DNA of 64,000 nucleotides. It comes from Alligator mississippiensis (lineage: Eukaryota > Chordata > Crocodylia > Alligatoridae). Below, piece after piece: positions 1-11,063 of the stretch. Below the pieces are notes generated by a model. The model was given only the letters and a program-made list of their open reading frames with translations. It was not told where the DNA came from and searched no databases. Every line of letters begins with the position of its first letter. Position 1 is the first letter of the stretch. The position numbers and the translations under genes are program-made. The stretch lies in contig NC_081829.1 in assembly GCF_030867095.1 (NCBI RefSeq), forward strand, positions 47,241,036 through 47,305,035, written 5' to 3'.

Positions 1-956
1 TTATAACGCACTTCAAAGACTTAATAAAGACTTGCTAAAGGTTAAAGGGAATGTCTTTTTCTTACAAAACATATGTGACTGGACCACACCCTAGCTAGCA
101 CTTAACAAATATTAGCATAAGGGCTAGCAACTCTTCACCCTGGAAATCTTTGCAAGTGTTTGGAGTAATGTAATGCCAACCCCCCGCCTCCCCACCCCCC
201 AAGGCAAAGCATCCCTGCCACTGAGGTGGGTGTGGTGAAACAAACCAAACCCTCCCAAAGAAAGAATAACACATCATTATAGTATGCAAATCATTATAAA
301 ATTAAATATGCTAAATTATAGCATGCATCATTATAGTAGAACAAAAAAGTTTATTGAAAAAAATTAATATAAAAAATAACTGTACAAATTGGCATATAAA
401 AATAAAATAAATACAAAATGTTACAGAAATAGAACAAAAATGTTACAAAAATAGAAAATGTAAAAAAAACACCAAATGGCGATTAGTTGACCTCAAAAAC
501 CTCCTCACTGGCCTGTGGGCTCTTCCCTGGCAAGTTCTGCCCATGAAAGTTTTCTGGAGGAGAAAGGAAAAGAGAAGTAGAGGAAGAGGAGGGGGGTTTG
601 GCGCACAGCTGAAAAAATGGACTTTGCCAACCCCCCCCCACACACACACACACAAACACACACACTCACACAGGATCAGTGGGACATTACCTAAATATAA
701 TCTGGGATGCTGCATACCCCAGCTACCAAGTCTGGCAGGTAGCATCTTGAACTCATGGCTCTGGAATGGAATGTGATGCAAGTTCAGGTTGCAATATTGA
801 AGGAAGTCATGTAACCACTCCCTCCCTCCAACAAAGTTTCAAAATATATAGCCGCAGAAAAATTACCATTCCCCTGGTACTGTCATATCCATCGTAGATG
901 TCAGGAGCCATGGCCACTGTATGGGCAGTCAATGGGGTGCAAAGGGGTCACAGCAG
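1..956. other. unassigned sequence with an AT-rich block
   Basis: An AT-rich block lies at about 290-475, and a CA microsatellite at 640-670. On the minus strand a long pyrimidine tract ends ctccag at about 560, followed by a short frame ending ASEEVFEVN and a stop. It looks like a terminal exon but matches no family I can name, and may belong to a decayed transposon. Confidence 0.4.
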
Positions 957-1632
957 TGTCACGGGATGGGGTCCCTAAGGATAGCTGTGTTACCCCTAAG
1001 GCCCCTCGACCATGCCAATTCAGCCCAATGGGCACCCTCTATTCTTGCCCACCATGTCTTGATGTAATGTTCTGATAGACCTTCTGAACCCTGTGAGTTA
1101 CCAGACCCCTTGTGGGTCACATTTTGCAATGGATGTCTGGGGACACACCAGCCTGATGGGCTATATGCATGGCTCCAAACCGTCCCTTTACCATGCCCCA
1201 AGCCTCACACGGTATTTGCACGATGTCCCCTTGAGGCCTTGGTTTTGCTTCCTGGGGTTGTCACTGGGCTCTCTGCAGCCCTGCCTCTGTCTCGGCGCCA
1301 GGCTCTCTGCAGCCTAAATGCCGTGCCCCCTCTGGTGCCGGGGCCCCCACAGTACAGTGGGCCCCCCTAATGAGGCCTCCTCCTTCCCCAATAGCCTCAT
1401 CCAAACCACCGGTTGTTATGAAACAGAAAACAAAACATAAGCCCCTGGGCTATAACGTAACACAAGTTTCCATTGTGTTCCACCCCTTTAAAAGAACCAA
1501 ACTTTTCCCCTGGCATTCCTGGAAGCTGGGCTTGCCCTCAGGCCTCTTCCCCTAGCTCCCTCTAGGAGGGCTCCTTCCCAGTTGGCCGCTGGCAGTGAAC
1601 TAACCTCCCTTGTTCCAGCCTGTGGATTTATA
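957..1632 (+). other. unassigned sequence, possible LTR-like 5' portion
   Basis: The segment begins tgtcacggg and has a TATA-like tttataagg at about 1628, just before the CR1 starts. This resembles the U3 part of an LTR, but no matching end or target duplication was found. Weak inference. Confidence 0.2.
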
Positions 1633-2654
1633 AGGGCCCATGGTGGATGGGTCGGTTTCGACCTGGAAGGGTGTAGGCAGTGGGGTCCCGCAGGGCTCAG
1701 TCCTTGGACCGATACTCTTTAATGTCTTCATCAGTGACTTGGACAAGGGAGTGAAGTGTACTCTGTCCAAATCTGCGGATGACACAAAGCTATGGGGAGA
1801 AGTGGACACGCCGGAGGGCAGGGAACAGCTGCAAGCAGACCTGGATAGGTTGGACAAGTGGGCAGAAAACAACAGAATGCAGTTCAACAAGGAGAAATGC
1901 AAAGTGCTGCACCTAGGAAGGAAAAATGTCCAGAATACCTACTGCCTAGGAAATGACCAGCTGGGCGGCACGGAAGTGGAAAGGGATCTTGGAGTCCTAG
2001 TGGACTCCAAGATGAACATGAGTCAGCAGTGTGACGAAGCCATCAGAAAAGCTAATGGCACTTTATCATGCATCAGCAGATGCACGACGAATAGATCCAA
2101 AGAGGTGATTTCCCCTCTATCGGGCACTGGTCAGACCACAGTTGGAGTACTGCGTGCAATTCTGGGCACTGCTCTTCAAGAGGGATGAGGATAACCTGGA
2201 GAGGGTCCAGAGAAGGGCCACTCGTATGGTTAAGGGCTTGCAGACCAAGCCCTACGAGGAGAGACTAGAGAACCTGGACCTTTTCAGCCTCCGCAAGAGA
2301 AGGTTGAGAGGCGACCTTGTGGCTGCCTATAAATTCATCACGGGGGCACAGAAGGGAATTGGTGAGGTTTTATTCACCCAGGTGCCCCCAGGGGTTACAA
2401 GAAATAATGGCCACAAGCTAGCAGAGAGCAGATTTAGACTGGACATTAGGAAGAACTTCTTCACAGTTCGAGTGGCCAGGGTCTGGAATGGGCTCCCAAG
2501 GGAGGTGGTGCTCTCCCCTACCCTGGGGGTCTTCAAGAGGAGGTTGGATATGCATCTAGCTGGGGTCATCTAGACCCAGCACTCTTTCCTGTCTATGCAG
2601 GGTGTCGGACTCGATGATCTATTGAGGTCCTGTCTGACCCTAACATCTATGAAT
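1633..2654 (+). mobile_element. CR1 LINE, 3' part of reverse transcriptase and 3' end
   Basis: Translation shows the CR1 reverse transcriptase C-terminal half. GVPQGSVLGPILFNVFISDL opens it, SADDTKLWGE carries the DD of the catalytic box (family FADDTKL), and [54 protein letters not shown] and VWNGLPREVV follow. There is a frame change near 2110-2125, between KEV and LYRALVRPQLEYC, so it is a 5'-truncated dead copy. The end is the usual CR1 terminus (gactcgatgatct, then ctatgaatc). It is the best-preserved CR1 in the window. Confidence 0.93.
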
Positions 2655-3489
2655 CAGGGCCCTGCCCTTTCGGGTCAGCTGACAGGTCCAGGTGGAGGCT
2701 AGTTTGATCTCTAACCTGTTGCCCTGATAACCTGCACCTGGGCTTCTGCCCGTCTCTTTGGGCTCTCCCCAGGAAGTTTCTGCTCTTCTAGGAGCAGGCA
2801 CTTTAGTGCCCTGTGACACACAGGTGGAGGGTACTGAGAGAGGCAATGCTGGAGAGCAGGAGGATACACAGGTGGTGGTAATGGTGGTGGTAAGACATAG
2901 ACAACAGGTGCAGAAACAAGAGGGGATAGAAAATGAAATCTCTCTGCCCCATCATTTTACTTTTGATTGAAAGTAATAAAAGTAATAAAATTGTTAAAGA
3001 TTAAGGATAGCCAAACAAGCAAGGAAGCACACATGTCCCAACATGACTTAAGTGCGGAGCAGGGAGGAGTGAAAGAGGGTAAAAAAAAAGAATACACAGC
3101 ACCACTTACTGGCTAAGAGCTGGAACACAGCAGCCCCTCATGATGAAGGGGATTAATTACTAGTCTATGGAGTCTCTGCCTGTCTACATGAACAAAATTG
3201 ACACATGGAGCATGCATAGCACTAAAGTGATACAGGCTAAAACATCTCTGACCAGTGTTAACCTACGGTGCTAAATGGACTTTAAAGCAGGGGGAAATCC
3301 CAGGTTGTGCAAACACAAATGCAGTTGCATCAGCATAAACGGGAAATTTTGTTTAGTCTACACACATCTATAATGTCTACACACGCCCATAATGGCTAGA
3401 TTCAAAAAGCCCGAGGCTGAATCAGTTTAGTCTTTGCAGGTTAGTCTAAACTGCACAGATTAAATAGAAACAGAAGTGAACAGACTTTA
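2655..3489. other. unassigned sequence
   Basis: No gene. The stretch 3170-3470 contains repeated gtctacac and agcactaaa motifs suggestive of an old palindromic DNA element, but arms could not be matched convincingly. Confidence 0.4.
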
Positions 3490-3735
3490 CCTTTGATTCA
3501 GGAAATGCATTTCCTTTTGTCTTGGTTATCTCTACGTATTTACATTTCACTGACACCTCTCCACACTTTTAGCTTCTCTCATTCCTTGGAGTCTCAGACC
3601 AGCAGAAACTCCCTATGCCTGATGAAGGGTGACTGCACCCAAAAGCTTGCCAAGAACCTTTTCCCAACTACTCAGTGGTCTAATAAAATATATCACATCT
3701 ACCCAAAGAACTTTGCCTGCCACACAAATCCATTA
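3490..3735 (+). mobile_element. Penelope-tail-like repeat
   Basis: It holds the shared string cctgatgaagg, then ccaaaagcttgcc, and agtggtctaataaaatatat followed by acccaaagaac. Related strings recur at 32946-33325 and 35890-36390. I associate them with 3' UTRs of Penelope-like elements in sauropsids. The link is from memory. Confidence 0.45.
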
Positions 3736-3847
3736 ATTGCTTCCATTGTCATTTAAAGTTTGTGTACCAGTGAATGAGCAACAAAGGAACAAGGGTGAAT
3801 ATCACAGAATGGTGAATATCACAGAAGGGGCGCATCCCCACAAGCAG

Positions 3848-3953
3848 GAACGTGCATTTCCCTGGGGACAAGTAGCAGTGGCACACCTAGGAAACACATT
3901 ACTAACCTTGGTGTACCACTGCTACTTGTCTCTGGGGAATTTCCGTGCCATTG
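3848..3953. mobile_element. palindromic MITE (foldback), about 105 bp
   Basis: The left arm (ctggggacaagtagcagtgg) and right arm (ccactgctacttgtctctgg) are reverse complements with few mismatches, around a loop near 3895-3908. The hairpin covers nearly the whole length. No clear target duplication was seen, so the superfamily is open. Confidence 0.7.
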
Positions 3954-4065
3954 TTGACTTGACACATATCAGATCAGTGCTTGGGATCTCAATATCATGC
4001 TGTTAGGCAGAAGGATGTGACAATTATAGACACACACAAATACTCTACCTACAACACTGTGGGTT

Positions 4066-4086
4066 CACACACACACACACACACAC
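4066..4086. repeat. (CA)n microsatellite
   Basis: About ten CA units, next to a short GT run at 4102-4110. Confidence 0.9.
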
Positions 4087-4119
4087 GAACTTCCATGGCT
4101 GTGTGTGTGTTAACACTAG

Positions 4120-5690
4120 GGAGTTGCTTGAGGTCATTTGAGCCTGGGGTTACTTGGGATCACTTGGTGCCTGAGGTCACTTGGTGTTTGAGGGTTACTT
4201 GGGCTCATTTGGTCCCCCAAGAGGAGGCAGTGGAGATGGGGCCAGGAGAGAAGCCAGAGAGAGAGAGAGAACTGGCTGAGAAGCTAGAGAAAGTCGGGAT
4301 GGAAACGGAGAGGTAAACCAGGCAGCTGGGCCAGGAAGCAATGGAGACAGTCGGGGCTGAAGCTGAGAGGCACAGCTGGAGGGAAAGAGCCAGGGAGAGG
4401 GAGAGAGAGGTGGGAGAGCGAGGAGCCAGAGGTAAGCTGGGGGCGAAAGCCAGGAGGAGAGCCGGAGAGAGAGAAAGCCAGGCCAGGTGCTGAGAGGAAC
4501 AAAAGCAGAGCCCAGGGAAAAAGAGAAGCTGGAAGAGTGAAAGCAGAGGAGAGACAGTGGGGAGAAAGCTGGGAGCTCGAGAGGCAGTGGGGGAAGCTGG
4601 GGTGAAAGAGAGAGGTGGTGGAGAAGGGATAGCCGGGGATGGGAGACAGTAAAAGGGAAGCTGGGACTGGAAGAGCCAGCTGGAAAGCTGGAGGCAGCAG
4701 AGTGGTGTGAGAGTGACAGGTGGTGGAGCAGGAGTAAGCCAGGAAAAGAAAGCCAGAGGCAGTGGAGCAGGGATAGCCAGGGCCAGGAGACAGTAAGAGG
4801 GAAGCATGGGTGAAAAGAGACAGTGGAGGAAAGCTGGGAGCCAGAAGGCGGTGGAGGGATGGAGAGATGGCAGAATCAAGAGATGGTGGGAGATGAAAGC
4901 TGGGGGTGGAAGGCAGAAAAGCATAAGAGGCAGGGGAGCGGAGAGGACAGCCAGGGATGGCCAGAGAGCCAGACAGAAGGGAGGAACTGGGAGACAGCAG
5001 GCAGAAGCAAGCGGGGGCTGGGAGGCTGGGGGGGGGCTGGAAAAGCCGGGAGGAGCTGGGAGGCAACAGAGAAAAAGCCAGCAGAGAAGCCAGGTCCGGG
5101 AGGCAGCCAGGATGGGGTTAGAGAAGAAAGCTGAGGACAGAGCCAGGAGGCAGAGGCGATGGGGAAGAGGAGAGGTGGTGGAGCAAGCCAAGGCCGAGAG
5201 GCTGTGGGTGGAGCTGGAGAAGCCAGGAGAGAAAGCTGGGGCTAAGAAACAGTGGAGCAAAGGAAAGGCTGGGGAAGAAAGCTGGCAGAGCAGAGGTGAG
5301 GTGACAGGCTGCGGAGCAAAAGCTGGGGGAAGCCAGGAGGCAGACAGGCAGTGGAGCAGAGGTGAGTGGCGGTGGAAGCCGGGGCCAGGAAAGTCGAACC
5401 GGGGTTTGGAGGACAGCCGAGCCGGGATGGAGGTGTTGGAGGTTAGAGGCATCACGAAACTGAGATGGGGATTAGAGGCAACAGAGCAGCTGGGGTCAGA
5501 GGTGGCAGAAAGAAAGGAGTGGCAGAGAGAAATGGAGACGGGACAGAGAGGGAACCGGGACGGGGCCAGAGGCAGCTGAGAAATGGGGGTGTTGAAGGCG
5601 GCAGAGAGGGAGCCGAGATGATGGGTGGAGAGAGAGAGACGGGAGGAAGGTCAGAGGGGCAGAGAACAGAGATTGGAGCAGGGCTGGGAG
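4120..5690. repeat. degenerate purine-rich minisatellite
   Basis: About 1.5 kb of almost pure A/G on the plus strand, built from variants of gaaagctggg, aggcagtggag and gccaggaga. A longer unit recurs at about 145 bp: gggatagcc, then gggagacagtaaaaggg at about 4627-4662 and again near 4771-4805. The first 90 bases are a different short tandem (variants of cacttggtg and ttacttggg). The long open frames on both strands here are low-complexity artefacts. Confidence 0.85.
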
Positions 5691-6718
5691 GTCAGTAAGG
5701 CAAAAACCCAACTCAGGGTTCCAAAAATAACAGTTTTATTAAACAGGCAACACACTGTACAACCCCACAAAGTTATTGGTTCTCACACACACACACACAC
5801 ACACTCTCCCATGCACTCACACAATGGTAGCAGGAGAGGAAAGGCTTAATGGAGGGATCTGAGGTCAAGGTCTACAGATAGAGTTCAGGTCCCTTGCTTG
5901 GCGGAAGGAAGTGGGTGATAGCTACCTATTCAGGCTGTGAATTGATCCTCCATGGTCAGTTAGGGTCTTCTCAAACGAGGTGTTGTCCAGAGGGGGTCAC
6001 CGCCAGGGCCTCTGGGTGGATAGGTAACATGGCATAGTGCTGGTTCAGATGGAGGGTGTCCCAAGGAGGTCACACTACCACCCCTTTTATAGGGATGGAC
6101 TACCTATGACTCCAATTGGCAGGACATACCCAGGCAAGGGCCAGTCCTGCTTAGATGACATCATGCAGTTCCAGGTGTCCTCATTGTCTGGTGAGATACA
6201 ATGGTGGAGTTGCTGGTTTCTATTCTGTTCTTTGTTTCCATGTTGCTGGTTTCTTGGAGGGTCTTTATCTTTCAAATATTGGGTTTTATCTCTGGTCCTG
6301 GGAGTAGGTCTATGGTCTAGGGAGAGTCAATGCAAGGCAGTGGTCCAGTCATTACATTGATGGTCTGGTCATTAAGTTGATGGTCCGGTCATTCAGCAGG
6401 AGCTATTTTTAGCCCTGCTACCATTATGTCTCAAGCACTCTCATTCATCCAGGAAACAATTTACATAGGAAGGGTAGGTATGAGTCACAATTGCAACACA
6501 ATTACAATAGGGTATGCTCCGGCAGGGGACACGAAATGGAGACTTGACATTACACAATGGAGACTTGACATTGCTTTGGTTAATTTACAGGAACAGGCCT
6601 AAATCATACAATATCAATGTAAATCAATGCAAACATAATAGGAATACAATATAAAACAGTAAAAATCAATACAAAAATAACAGAACACTATTTACAATAT
6701 AAAAAGGGGCTTGTCACA
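5685..6718 (-). mobile_element. ERV LTR-like fossil (minus orientation)
   Basis: Read on the minus strand it begins TGTGACAAG at 6718. It has a TATA-like ctataaaagg near 6090-6082 and an AATAAA at 5740-5735, in U3-R-U5 order. Three 20-bp tandem units (6341-6400, each starting tggtc) lie upstream of the TATA-like site, where enhancer repeats are usual. The 3' edge is uncertain and no matching target duplication was found. It is an incomplete old copy with no recognisable coding region attached. Confidence 0.6.
5783..5804. repeat. (CA)n microsatellite
   Basis: Eleven CA units inside the LTR-like fossil. Its flank resembles that of the CA run at 4066-4086. Confidence 0.9.
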
Positions 6719-8552
6719 ATAATGGAGTACAAAAACTTAGCTTATCTATGACTACTTATAAGGGACAGAGAGGGCAGAGAGAAAGTCAGAAATGTTTGGG
6801 GAAGGGGAAGGAATGTATTTTTAAATAAAAAAAAGAAAAACTGGGAGTTTTGCTACACCATGTGCATACTAGCACATGGCACATTGCCCTGGGTGGTGTA
6901 GGGGAAGCTGGGGCCAGCAACTGTGTTACAGCCACAGCACTCCTGCAGCGAGGAGCCTGACCAGCAGGGGAATTTGGCTCCAGCCAGCAAGGTTCCAGTT
7001 TTTGGTGGTGTGCGCTGCACCACCCCACTTTATTTAGACATGGGGTTTTTTTACCCTGAGATCTCCCCGGGTCAAAAAAGAAACCTGCGTGCTGTAAAGT
7101 AGCAGTATAAAGAATGCTTGCATGTGCGTCACGTGGCACATACTGCACATCTGCGCTCATTTAGATGCGCCCAAGGAGTGCATCTGTTTGCCTCCAAAAC
7201 AACACAGATGAGAAAAGTGTTTTAAATAAGAAAGGACATAAACAAGGAAATACTTCTGCAGCTATGCCATACTGGTATTTTCCAAAATGAATGATGATCT
7301 ACAGAAATAAGTGAATATTTATTGAATATCTAAGAATGCTCACTACCTCCTAGGAAAACATTTAAGGTGAAGGGAAACTAAGTCACTTAGAATAACCTCC
7401 CTAAACAGAAACAGAAACTATAACATTTAGTAGATTCATGTACAATCCAAGATTTACCGCAACTCCAGACTTCCTATCGTTTAAAAAAAAATCATTATCT
7501 ATTGTTAAAACTAAATGAATTTAATATGATTTGCATATTACATAGCATAGCTATTGACAAGAATACCATCTAAACAGGTTAGAGCAAACTATATGTTATA
7601 GAGCTTAGATATATATTTTGGTAGATTATTGGAAATACAGCAGATGTTTAATGTAGAACAAATAACTGTTTTTATTAGTAATACCTCATATGAACTACCA
7701 AGGAAATTACTGTATCAAGAAACCTACTACGTGACCTCATATTCAAAAACTCATGTACATAAGGCCTCAGGCAAAGGTGAGTTTTGTCACACATTTGCAA
7801 GAGAAATAACAACAACCATCCATGCAAGGTGCATATTTCTGCAAGGAACTGGATAGTTAGATGCCTAATAGACCATTTGCGTGAACAAGCATGAATAATT
7901 TGTATGTATGATCATGGGATTGTTCATGCCATTAGGCACAACTGAACTGAGAAATTTGAGTTCTGATCTAGACAACTGACCTTTGGGATAATCAGACCAT
8001 TAGGTATTTTGGTCAATGTTTAATAGTTTGGCAAGAGTATGCCAGAATAAGCATTAGAAGAGAGAACTCATTTCTTCTTTCAGAGTATCTAGTCATTATC
8101 ACTGGACTATTTCCATACCACTGGAACATCTGGTGATTATAATTCAATGTTTTGCAAGGCTCCCAAAAATTATTAAAAAAAAGAAAAAATATATTAAAAA
8201 ACCTAGATTAGTAGATTTAGATACTAATCATAAAGTAGTTTAATAGGACATTCAGAACTCCAGCATTCATAATTTTTAACACCAATGAAATAAGTTTGTT
8301 GGGGGGGGTAGAGGGAGAAGGAATAAAATGAAATGTGAAAATAATCTTTTGGAATACTTATAGAAGATACTGTTAGTCTTCCTAAGGCACACTTCTCTCC
8401 CTTCATAGGCTAACTTTAGACTTCATTTAACTATAGAAACATTGCAAAAATTTAGTATCTTCTCTTATATTTGAATAGGAGATATGGTAAAACAGAGGAT
8501 TACAGGATATTTCTCCCCATACTGAAGAATGTAAAACTATAATAAATGAATG
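6719..8552. other. unassigned intergenic sequence
   Basis: No gene. The GC-richer segment 6850-7170 contains a small hairpin (ggggtttttttaccc facing gggtcaaaaaagaaacc, 7033-7087) and may be a decayed DNA element. From 7200 to 8550 the sequence is AT-rich and featureless. Confidence 0.5.
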
Positions 8553-8557
8553 ATGAT

Positions 8558-9407
8558 TGTCAGCGGGTCCGAGTCGGGTACCCCCTGACCCCAAGATTCT
8601 TGCCTGCCACGACTTCTGATCTTTAACAAAATTGGGGAGGGATGAGATGTTACATGCGTAGGTACCCGTGGGAAGGACCACGCTGAACCAATCTCTGATT
8701 ATTGGTCTGGTCTTTGTCTGGTCTTACTTTCTCTAGGAACGCCAGGCAAAAGAACAGTTTGTTGGATCTGCCACAGAGATCCTCGTTGTCTGACTCAGTA
8801 AATCCTAAACGCTATCTTGGAGATCAGCCGCTAATTGCTTCATTAGCGGCTGATTAACACAGACCCAGGGATTCCCCAGCCGTGGCTTGTGCCAGCGGGT
8901 GGAGTGTGGCTCTTTCACAGTCTCTCTATTCTCTCCCCCTCGCTCCCTCTCGTCCTCCTGTGAGGGATCGGAGTCCCGTTTCTTCAGGGCTGGATCGGGC
9001 GTTTCCTCGCCTCCTTTGTCTCCTGGGCAACCCCGCCACGTCTTGTCCCGGAGCCGCAGTTTGTCGCCGCTCCCCTGCTCTGTTCCCTGTGACTCACCAC
9101 AGAAGCTGGCTTTTCAGGTAGGTAGCAATCCACAGGGCATATCAATCCCGGAATCTTGTCATTGTCTATGAGTGTGAGTCCCTGTTTCTGGACCTTCATC
9201 TGAATCTCTCGCTGCAGGGCTCCTCACCCACTTCTCTTGATCTGTAAGTGCCTGAAGGCACCTTCTCCCGGTCTTCTCCCCCTCTTCTCCTTCCTTCCTG
9301 AGCCTCATTGGCTCTAGAGGGTGTGGCACGTCTTTCCCCGGCTGGGTGGTAATTATCCTCAGCTGCTGACCCCTCTTAGTAACAGAGTTGCAGCCATGAC
9401 TGTTACA
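8558..9407 (-). mobile_element. solo LTR, endogenous retrovirus fossil
   Basis: An 850-bp unit starting TGTCAGCGGG and ending CTGTTACA on the plus strand, flanked by the exact 5-bp duplication ATGAT (8553-8557 and 9408-9412). TG...CA ends with a 5-bp duplication are the mark of an LTR integration. No internal region accompanies it, so it is a solo LTR. Minus orientation is inferred by analogy with the clearly minus copy at 12231-13028. It has a near-perfect 14-bp hairpin at 8822-8855. The intact duplication suggests moderate age. Confidence 0.85.
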
Positions 9408-9412
9408 ATGAT

Positions 9413-10199
9413 CATTAAAAAAACCCCAAACCATAGAATAACCACAGTTAGTTTTAAACTCCCTAAGCCAAGGAACTTCAGAGGATATTTTAGTTTTTAT
9501 TTGCCTGTACATGTAGGCATTGCTGGACTCACAAGACAATGACTTTGGCTCAAGCGACAGTTCAGAATAGTTTGATTCTTAATTTACAACTTCATTGCCT
9601 TTACCATTTTACAATAGAGCCCAATTATTTGATTTTTAAGAACAGTTTATTTTCATAATTAAATCTATTCTTTTATTAAATGTCCTCCTTGATTTGAATG
9701 CGACAACCCCCCCCCCCCCAAAAGCATGAGTCTGAAATAAACTGTTGCACTTTCACCTGATGAATCAGAATCAGTTGTGAATGTTCATCCAGCCAAAATG
9801 TCAGTATCCCTACTTCGGGGGCGGGGAGCAACAAAAAAACCCAAACAACTTATAAAGAAGGTTTTATTTCCTACGATATTTTGATAGACAGAAAAACCAA
9901 AGAACACCAGATTGTCACTAGGCAGACAACCCTCTCTGTGGATGTCAATGGGTTTTTAAGTAATAAAAATTTGATACAATTGAACAGTTTTTGAAGAAAC
10001 ATGTTCAATCTAAAATATACAAAGCAACAATAATGTGAAAAATTTTGTAAAATGTGCTGTGATCATAACAGAACTTCCATAGGAAAAATGCATAAAGCAA
10101 GATTGGTTTTTCCAAAGCTGCTTTAACTGATTCTTTTTATTGCTTCTGCTGCAAGTTGTTTGACCCTGGAGATTTTGCATTACCACACTATTAACTACC
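9413..10199. other. unassigned sequence
   Basis: A 13-base C run at 9707-9719. The part from about 9880 may already belong to the Penelope-like element that follows, but no motif shows it. Confidence 0.4.
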
Positions 10200-10568
10200 A
10201 TGAATGGCACAGTTCTGTACACCAACATCCCAAATAAAGACAGATTACAAGAACATTATCTTCAACAAGGACAGTGCTTCTGTTTCCATTGCACTCTCCT
10301 GCTTTGTCCCTGCACAACTATTCCAGATTTGGGGACTCCCTATAACTAAAAATGGCACTGTCACGGGAACATTTATAGCCTCCCAATATGTCATTATATT
10401 TTTGACGGACCTTGAAGTCCAAATTCTGCAAAGTCCAGTCTCTCTCATCCCCCTAGTATATCTCAGGTATGTTGATGACATCATCATATGGACACATGCA
10501 AAGGAATTGCTAGAAAAATTCCACCAGAACTTTAACAACTTCCACCTCCCATCAAATTGGAATATTTC
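10200..10568 (+). mobile_element. Penelope-like element, reverse transcriptase part
   Basis: Translation shows VLYTNIP, the family's finger-domain motif, and later YLRYVDDIIIWTHAKELLEKF, matching the Penelope/Neptune catalytic box (RYVDDIF.IW.HG...L..F). The element is then interrupted by a CR1 and resumes at 13837. It is decayed and inactive. Confidence 0.75.
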
Positions 10569-11060
10569 ATAGAGTCATAGAAAATTAGAGCTGGAAAGGA
10601 CCTCAAGAGATCATTTAGTCCAACCCCCTGATCAAAGCAGGACCATCCCCAACTAGATCATCCCTGCCAAGGCTTGGTCTAGTCAGGTCTTAAAAACCTC
10701 CATGGATGGAGATTCCACAGCCTCTCTGGGTAACCTGTTCCAGTGTTTTACTACCTGCCTAGTGAGAAAATTCTTCCTAATATCTAACCTAAACTTCCCT
10801 TGCTGCAACTTGAGACCATTGCTCCTTGTTTTGTCATCTGCCACCACTGAGAATAGTTTAGCTCCATCGTCTTTGGAACCATCCTTCAGGTAACTGAAGA
10901 CTGCTATTAAATCCCCTCTCAGTCTTCTCTCCTCTAGATTAAATAAGCCCAGTTCCCTCAGCTTCTCCTTATAAGTCATGTGCCCCAGCCCCCTCACCAT
11001 TTTTGTTACCCTCCACTGGACTCTCCAATTTGTCCACATCTTTCTGTAGTGGGGGGGGGA
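10569..11060 (-). mobile_element. CR1 LINE, 3' end (first part of a split copy)
   Basis: On the plus strand it starts at the reversed CR1 terminus (catagagtcatagaaaatta, then ccaaccccctgatcaaagca). Minus-strand translation reads [60 protein letters not shown]. The copy stops near 11060, where a palindromic DNA element intrudes. Its more 5' part reappears at 13118-13836. Confidence 0.9.
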
Positions 11061-11063
11061 GGG

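Noticed and set aside
483-600. A minus-strand terminal exon with polypyrimidine tract, ctccag acceptor and AT-rich downstream region
   Set aside because: The frame is only about 25 codons and matches nothing known to me, and no upstream partner exon was found. Kept only as a note on the unassigned region.
4205-5579. Open frames of 416, 260 and 257 codons across the purine-rich tract
   Set aside because: All frames are low-complexity translations of a purine/pyrimidine minisatellite, open on both strands at once, with no domain or codon pattern of a gene.
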